Source: Halobellus litoreus (lineage in GTDB: Archaea; Halobacteriota; Halobacteria; Halobacteriales; Haloferacaceae). Taken from it: 64,000 bases of DNA. Every line of letters starts with the position of its first letter. The first letter of the stretch is position 1. This document shows, piece after piece, positions 59,857-64,000 of this stretch. A program made the translations under genes and the position numbers. The notes beneath the pieces were generated by a model, which worked only from the letters and a program-made list of their open reading frames with translations, made no database searches and was not told the origin of the DNA. The stretch is taken from the NCBI RefSeq assembly GCF_024464595.1, contig NZ_JANHAW010000002.1, positions 992,001 to 1,056,000 of the forward strand, written 5' to 3'.

Positions 59857-61083
59857 ATGTCACGAGAAAATCCGTTCACGCGGCGAGAGTATATGCAGGC
59901 TGCCACGGCAACGGCCGGGTTGGCCGCGATCACTGGTTGCCTCGGCGGTGGCGGGGGCGGCGGCGAGTCGTCCTGGCGCAGCCAGGAGCTCGCGGCGGTG
60001 CCCGCCGAGGAGTACGACGCGCTGTACGAGCCGAGCGACGAGGACGAGACCGGAGAGACGATCAACCACCTGACGTGGACAGGCTACGACGCCTCGAACG
60101 TCCAGGACCCGTTCCGTGAGCAGTTCGACTGCGACACCCAGCTCGACCTCTTCACGTCGAACCCACAGGCGTTCAACCGACTCCAGTCGGGCGAGTGGGA
60201 GCAGTTCCACCAGGCCACGTTCGATATGGCGTGGCTGCCCGACCTCGCGGAGGCGGAACTGATCCGCCCGCTCGACTACGAGGAGTGGGAACCCTACACG
60301 TTCGACAAGTACATCGATATGTTCACCAAGGACGAGGGGTACGCCTACGCCTTCCTCAACGAGGACGACTACTCCTTCGACCTGGACGGGACGATGTACG
60401 GCGTGCCGCAGCGCTTCGGCTGGGCGTCGTTCGTCGTGAACAAAGACGCCGTCAATCAGGCCGACTACAGCAGTTACGACGCCGCCTGGATGGAGGACTA
60501 CGAGGTCGGCGTCTACGACCTGATGTTCTGGGCGATCCAGATCATTATGCTCCGGGAGGGAATCGATCCGTACAAGGAACACACCGACGAGGAGGTCGAA
60601 CAGGTCCGCCAGGCGACGTTCGATCTCTTCGACAACGCGAAGACGCTGCTGCCGGACTTCGCGTCGATGAACCAGGCGATGAAGTCCGGCGAGATCGACA
60701 TCGGCTTCATCTCCGGGAGCTGGATCAACGGGACGCTCCGCCGCGGCGGCGACCTCCAGTTCGAGGCGCACGTCCCCGAGGAGGGCGGCGTCATCTGGGT
60801 CGAGACGACCTGTATGATGAAGGGCGATCAGCCGACTGCCTCGGACAACTACCTCGCCTATATGCAGCAGGGCGAGACCGCGAAGAACCTGATGTGGCCC
60901 ACCTCCGGCGGGACGAACGCCGTGCCGCACCAGACGGCGATCGACGAGCTCAACGACGAACAGCGGGAGGTGCTCCGGATCGACGAGATTCCGGACATCG
61001 TCGACAATTCGGTGTTCTACACCGGCGTTCCGGATCTGGAGAAGTTCGAACCCATCTGGCGAGAAGCGAAGTCGCGGATATAA
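59857..61083 (+). CDS. ABC transporter solute-binding lipoprotein (PotD/FbpA-like family 1)
   Basis: About 408 residues from MSRENPFTRREYMQAATATAG. Tat motif TRREYMQ and lipobox ITGC (Cys28) with a following poly-Gly stretch show an exported lipid-anchored protein. The fold resembles polyamine/ferric-type binding proteins: INHLTWTGYDASNVQDPF near 68-85 (typical LTWxGY), DMAWLPDLAEAELIRPLD, YGVPQRFGWASFVVNKD and IWVETTCMMKGDQ near 315. First gene of a four-gene operon. Substrate is probably a small organic cation or anion; not determinable. Confidence 0.9.
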   Translation: MSRENPFTRREYMQAATATAGLAAITGCLGGGGGGGESSWRSQELAAVPAEEYDALYEPSDEDETGETINHLTWTGYDASNVQDPFREQFDCDTQLDLFTSNPQAFNRLQSGEWEQFHQATFDMAWLPDLAEAELIRPLDYEEWEPYTFDKYIDMFTKDEGYAYAFLNEDDYSFDLDGTMYGVPQRFGWASFVVNKDAVNQADYSSYDAAWMEDYEVGVYDLMFWAIQIIMLREGIDPYKEHTDEEVEQVRQATFDLFDNAKTLLPDFASMNQAMKSGEIDIGFISGSWINGTLRRGGDLQFEAHVPEEGGVIWVETTCMMKGDQPTASDNYLAYMQQGETAKNLMWPTSGGTNAVPHQTAIDELNDEQREVLRIDEIPDIVDNSVFYTGVPDLEKFEPIWREAKSRI

Positions 61084-61118
61084 CCGTCCCTCTCGACGTA
61101 CGTACCTATTTCATCACT

Positions 61119-62183
61119 ATGCTACAAGCAACAAACCTCAGAGCGGAATACGGTTCCCTAGTCGCCGTCGACGACGTGAACCTCCAGATCGAGACCGGGG
61201 AGTTCGCGACGATCGTGGGGCCGAGCGGCTGTGGCAAGACGACGCTGCTCAGGATGCTCGCGGGCCACCAGGAGCCGACCTCGGGGACCGTCGAACTGAA
61301 CGGGGAGGACGTCACCTACACCGAGCCGCAGAACCGTCCGACGAGTCTGGTGTTCCAGTCGTGGGCGCTATTTCCCCATATGACCGTTCGGGAGAACATC
61401 GAGTTCCCGATGCGGAACAACGGGATCGAGATCGGAAACCGGGTCGAAGAACTCCTCGAACAGGTGCGGCTGGACCCGGACGTCCACGCGGACAAGCAGG
61501 CGACTGAACTCTCCGGTGGGCAGAAACAGCGCGTCGCGCTCGCGCGTTCGCTGGCCTACAACCCGGACATTCTTCTCCTGGACGAACCGCTCGCGTCGCT
61601 GGATTACGTGCTCAGGAAGCGCCTCCAGCGCGAACTGGCCGACCTCAACGAGGAGTTGGACATGACGTTCATCTACGTCACCCACTCGCTGGAGTCGGCG
61701 CTCCTGATGAGTGACAAACTGTTCGTCCTCGACGACGGGGACATCATCCAGACGGGGTCGCCCGAGGACATCTACCGTCAGCCAAACACGAAGTTCATTG
61801 CGGAGTTTATGGGCGACGCGAACGTCTTCGAACTCGACGCCGCATCCCAGATGGACGGCGGCTACGAGGTACAGTCGTCGGTGTTCGAACAGACGACCAC
61901 CGTGCCCTACCACCACGACCACGGCGAACCGAAGTACCTGGTCGTGCGGTACGACGATACTGCCGTCGGGACCGATCTCACCGCGGAAATCGGCCTCGAA
62001 GTGGACGTCGAGAACGTGCTCGTGCGCGGGAACACCGTCCTGATCGAGTGCGGCTCGCCGGAGACCGACGATGAGTACGTCGCCGAGATGCCCGTCGACG
62101 CGTTCAGGGACACGAACATCGAGAAGGGCGACACGGTGTGCCTCCAGTGGGACTCCGCGAAGTCCATCCTGGTGCCGGAGTGA
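61119..62183 (+). CDS. ABC transporter ATP-binding protein (PotA-like)
   Basis: 354 residues. Walker A GPSGCGKTT (36-44), Q-loop VFQSWALFPHMTVRENI, signature LSGGQKQRVALARSL, Walker B ILLLDEPLASLD, switch His in IYVTHS. A C-terminal TOBE-like regulatory domain (about 230-354) contains EFMGDANVFELDA and VLVRGNTVLIECGS. It starts 36 bp after the binding-protein stop and is followed by the first permease after 5 bp, so all four genes form one operon. Note Ser replaces Asp after the switch His, as in several Pot-type ATPases. Confidence 0.93.
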   Translation: MLQATNLRAEYGSLVAVDDVNLQIETGEFATIVGPSGCGKTTLLRMLAGHQEPTSGTVELNGEDVTYTEPQNRPTSLVFQSWALFPHMTVRENIEFPMRNNGIEIGNRVEELLEQVRLDPDVHADKQATELSGGQKQRVALARSLAYNPDILLLDEPLASLDYVLRKRLQRELADLNEELDMTFIYVTHSLESALLMSDKLFVLDDGDIIQTGSPEDIYRQPNTKFIAEFMGDANVFELDAASQMDGGYEVQSSVFEQTTTVPYHHDHGEPKYLVVRYDDTAVGTDLTAEIGLEVDVENVLVRGNTVLIECGSPETDDEYVAEMPVDAFRDTNIEKGDTVCLQWDSAKSILVPE

Positions 62184-62188
62184 TTCCG

Positions 62189-63121
62189 ATGTCGACGATA
62201 GAGACACTCCGAGCCGAGATCGACGCGCTGGAAGGGGACGAAAATCCGGTACGTCGGCTCCTCTCGCCGCCCGGGATTCTGATCGCGCCGATGGCCCTGT
62301 TGCTTCTGTGTATGTTCATCGGGCCGATGCTCGCGATCGTCGTCTTCTCGTTCCAGACGGGCAACAGCATCGCGCTGAGCCCCCTCGAGTGGTCGATCGC
62401 GACCTACCAGGAGGTGATCGGCGGGATGGCCTCGGGCGAGGGAGTCTACGGCGACGTCCTCGCCAACACCGTCGCGGTGAGTATCACGACGACGGCGCTC
62501 ACGCTGATCGTTTCGTACCCGGCGGCGTACGCGCTCGCGCACAAGATCTCTCGGTACAAACTGGTCTTCCTGATGATCCTCATCATCCCGCTTTTCACCA
62601 GCGTGAACATCCGGGTGTTCGGGTGGGCGCTCTTCCTCGTGCAGAACGGCGTTTTCGACAGCATCGTCGGGCTGTTCGGAATCGAGGAGTACGCCTCGCT
62701 GATGTACCGCCGTTCGACGATCATCCTGGGAACGACCTACATCTACCTACCGTTCATGTTGTTCCCGATCTACCTCTCGATGCTCAGTATCGAGGACACG
62801 ACGCTGGAGGCGGCGAAGGACTTGGGAGCGAGTCGGTTCACGCTCTTCCGGAAGATCCTGCTGCCACTGAGCAAACCGGGCATCATCATCGGCTCGTTGT
62901 TCGTGTTCGTCCTGAGCCTGGGGGCCAACGTCGAGGCGGAGATCCTCGGCGGCGGGTCGATCTTCACGATGGCGAGCAACATCCAGTACTCCTTCGGCTA
63001 CTCGCAGAACTGGCCGCTCGGATCGACGCAGGCGGTCGGCCTGTTGCTCATCACCGTCGTCGCTGGCGTCGTCATCCTGCGAACGATCGACCTGCGGGAA
63101 ATCGCGGCACGAGGTGACTGA
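62189..63121 (+). CDS. ABC transporter permease (PotB-like)
   Basis: 310 residues starting MSTIETLRAEIDALEGD. Six membrane helices include the first at about 28-52 (GILIAPMALLLLCMFIGPM) and a typical LTLIVSYPAAYALAHK near 110. The EAA loop is LEAAKDLGASRFTLFRKILLPLSKPG. It is 5 bp after the ATPase gene, and its stop is 2 bp before the next start. The family moves polyamines, ferric iron or sulfonates; the specificity is set by the partner at 59857. Confidence 0.93.
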   Translation: MSTIETLRAEIDALEGDENPVRRLLSPPGILIAPMALLLLCMFIGPMLAIVVFSFQTGNSIALSPLEWSIATYQEVIGGMASGEGVYGDVLANTVAVSITTTALTLIVSYPAAYALAHKISRYKLVFLMILIIPLFTSVNIRVFGWALFLVQNGVFDSIVGLFGIEEYASLMYRRSTIILGTTYIYLPFMLFPIYLSMLSIEDTTLEAAKDLGASRFTLFRKILLPLSKPGIIIGSLFVFVLSLGANVEAEILGGGSIFTMASNIQYSFGYSQNWPLGSTQAVGLLLITVVAGVVILRTIDLREIAARGD

Positions 63122-63123
63122 GT

Positions 63124-63939
63124 ATGAGCACCAAACACTCCTCGGGACTCGGTGCACGGCTCGGCGACAGCGTCTGGTACGTCTACGTCGCGCTCGTCGC
63201 GCTCTTCCTGATGACGCCGCTCGTGAGCCTCGTCATCGCGTCGTTCTACGACGGCCGGTTCTTCTCGATCGTCGACTACGAGTTCACGCTCGGCTGGTAC
63301 GAGGCGGCGCTCACCTCCGGCAGCGTCCGCGGGGCGTTCACCAACACGGTGTACATCTCCGTCCCGGTCACGATTCTGAGCACGGTCATCGGGACGGCCG
63401 CGGCCATCGCGTACACGCGCTATGAGTTCCCGTTCCGCGAGCAGTTCAAACTGTTCGCGCTGCTGCCGATCTTCTTCCCGCTCATCCTGCTCGGTCTGGG
63501 AATGTCGATGTGGGCGAGTCAGATCAACCTCGGCTACGGCATCGTGCCGTCGATCATCGGCGAACTGGTCTGGATCTCGCCCATCGTGATGTTCGTCGTC
63601 TCGATCACCGCACTGGGGATCGACCCGAACATCGAGGAGGCCGCGAAGGACCTGGGAGCCGACACCGTGACCCTGTATCGACAGGTGCTGCTGCCGCTGA
63701 TCGCCGACGGCGTCGTCTCCGGCGCGATCTTCGCGTTCGTGCTCTCGTGGAACAACTACTACATCGTCTCCTACCTGTCGGGCCCGCAGAGCACGATCAC
63801 GACGTGGATCCACGGGCGGATGACGCAGGGCTTCACGCCGGTCGTGCCGGCCGTGGCGTCGCTCATCTTCTACGTCTCGATACTGCTCGTCATCGGCGCG
63901 GCGGTGCTCGAGTACCGCTCGGTCGACGAGAGCAGCTGA
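63124..63939 (+). CDS. ABC transporter permease (PotC-like)
   Basis: 271 residues, last gene of the operon. Membrane helices at about 17-40, 75-97, 108-130, 140-162, 190-212 and 240-262. The EAA loop is IEEAAKDLGADTVTLYRQVLLPLIADGV. The GTAAAIAYTRYEFPFREQFKLFALLP segment is typical of PotC/FbpB-2-like subunits. It is directly followed by a T-rich stretch (63946-63957), a plausible archaeal terminator. Confidence 0.93.
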   Translation: MSTKHSSGLGARLGDSVWYVYVALVALFLMTPLVSLVIASFYDGRFFSIVDYEFTLGWYEAALTSGSVRGAFTNTVYISVPVTILSTVIGTAAAIAYTRYEFPFREQFKLFALLPIFFPLILLGLGMSMWASQINLGYGIVPSIIGELVWISPIVMFVVSITALGIDPNIEEAAKDLGADTVTLYRQVLLPLIADGVVSGAIFAFVLSWNNYYIVSYLSGPQSTITTWIHGRMTQGFTPVVPAVASLIFYVSILLVIGAAVLEYRSVDESS

Positions 63940-63945
63940 GCCGTT

Positions 63946-63957
63946 CTATTGTTTTTT
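63946..63957 (+). terminator. T-rich terminator after the Pot-type operon
   Basis: ctattgtttttt just downstream of the last permease stop (63939). Archaeal terminators are often simple T-tracts on the coding strand, and this is the only such tract at the operon end. Confidence 0.5.
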
Positions 63958-64000
63958 GCGTCAGATAAGCGGACAGTCACAGACTGATCCGGAGCATTTG

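Noticed and set aside
60195-61118. N-terminal 308-codon extension of the Pot-type ATPase frame
   Set aside because: It runs out of frame through the binding-protein gene; the ATPase family starts at MLQATNLRAEYG (61119).

Overview
This 64-kb window is chromosomal DNA from an extremely halophilic archaeon (class Halobacteria). The evidence is high GC, very acidic Asp/Glu-rich proteins, twin-arginine lipoproteins (R-R followed by a lipobox Cys), and archaeal information-processing genes (TFB, aIF2-beta, L10e, Nop5/fibrillarin, thermosome). It also has archaeal lipid synthesis (GGGP synthase), gamma-glutamylcysteine synthesis, and TATA boxes about 25-30 bp ahead of start codons, which implies many leaderless mRNAs. 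Gene content fits the Haloferax/Halobellus/Halogeometricum part of the class, but I cannot fix the genus. I see no integrase, transposase, CRISPR array or prophage.

Layout. 0-6.3 kb: 5' part of aspS, a lipoprotein, GGGP synthase, a winged-helix regulator, gshA, and the overlapping nop5-flpA pair that guides rRNA 2'-O-methylation. 6.7-9.5 kb: a large secreted PEGA/PKD protein and a small zinc-ribbon membrane protein. 9.6-16.3 kb: a five-gene oligopeptide-type ABC importer operon with a perfect 20-bp palindrome at its start. 16.5-18.5 kb: a GAF/PAS sensor kinase. 18.7-31.4 kb: small membrane proteins and lipoproteins, CorA, TFB, aIF2-beta, truncated haemoglobin, OGG, MscS, an alanine dehydrogenase/ornithine cyclodeaminase homologue, a thermosome subunit, and tRNA-Ser(GGA) with a partial duplication.

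31.5-46 kb: threonine ammonia-lyase, MATE exporter, citrate synthase, a duplicated TrkA-C protein, a deacylase, a threonine-synthase-like enzyme, an unknown protein, two tandem PIMT-family methyltransferases and two divergent PQQ-type beta-propeller lipoproteins. 46-54 kb: lower glycolysis/gluconeogenesis, with archaeal type II GAPDH, pgk and bacterial-type GAPDH within 5 kb, then Hsp20 and ribosomal protein L10e. 54-64 kb: a glutamine amidotransferase, NucS, VanZ-like protein, aldo/keto reductase, a cold-shock protein, a formate/nitrite-transporter fused to UspA domains, and a four-gene Pot/Fbp-type ABC importer operon.

Most genes are ordinary haloarchaeal core genes. The unexplained structure is mainly in non-coding DNA. 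Short direct or tandem repeats recur just beyond gene 3' ends (about 1.86, 16.4, 27.26, 37.17, 46.2, 49.9 and 51.25 kb), several of them copying the gene's last codons. The 3' end of tRNA-Ser is duplicated around a small nested palindrome. Inverted repeats sit at the promoters of the peptide ABC operon and of the amidotransferase. I did not identify a previously undescribed multi-gene system; these repeat loci and one unrecognised protein (39979-40794) are the best leads.
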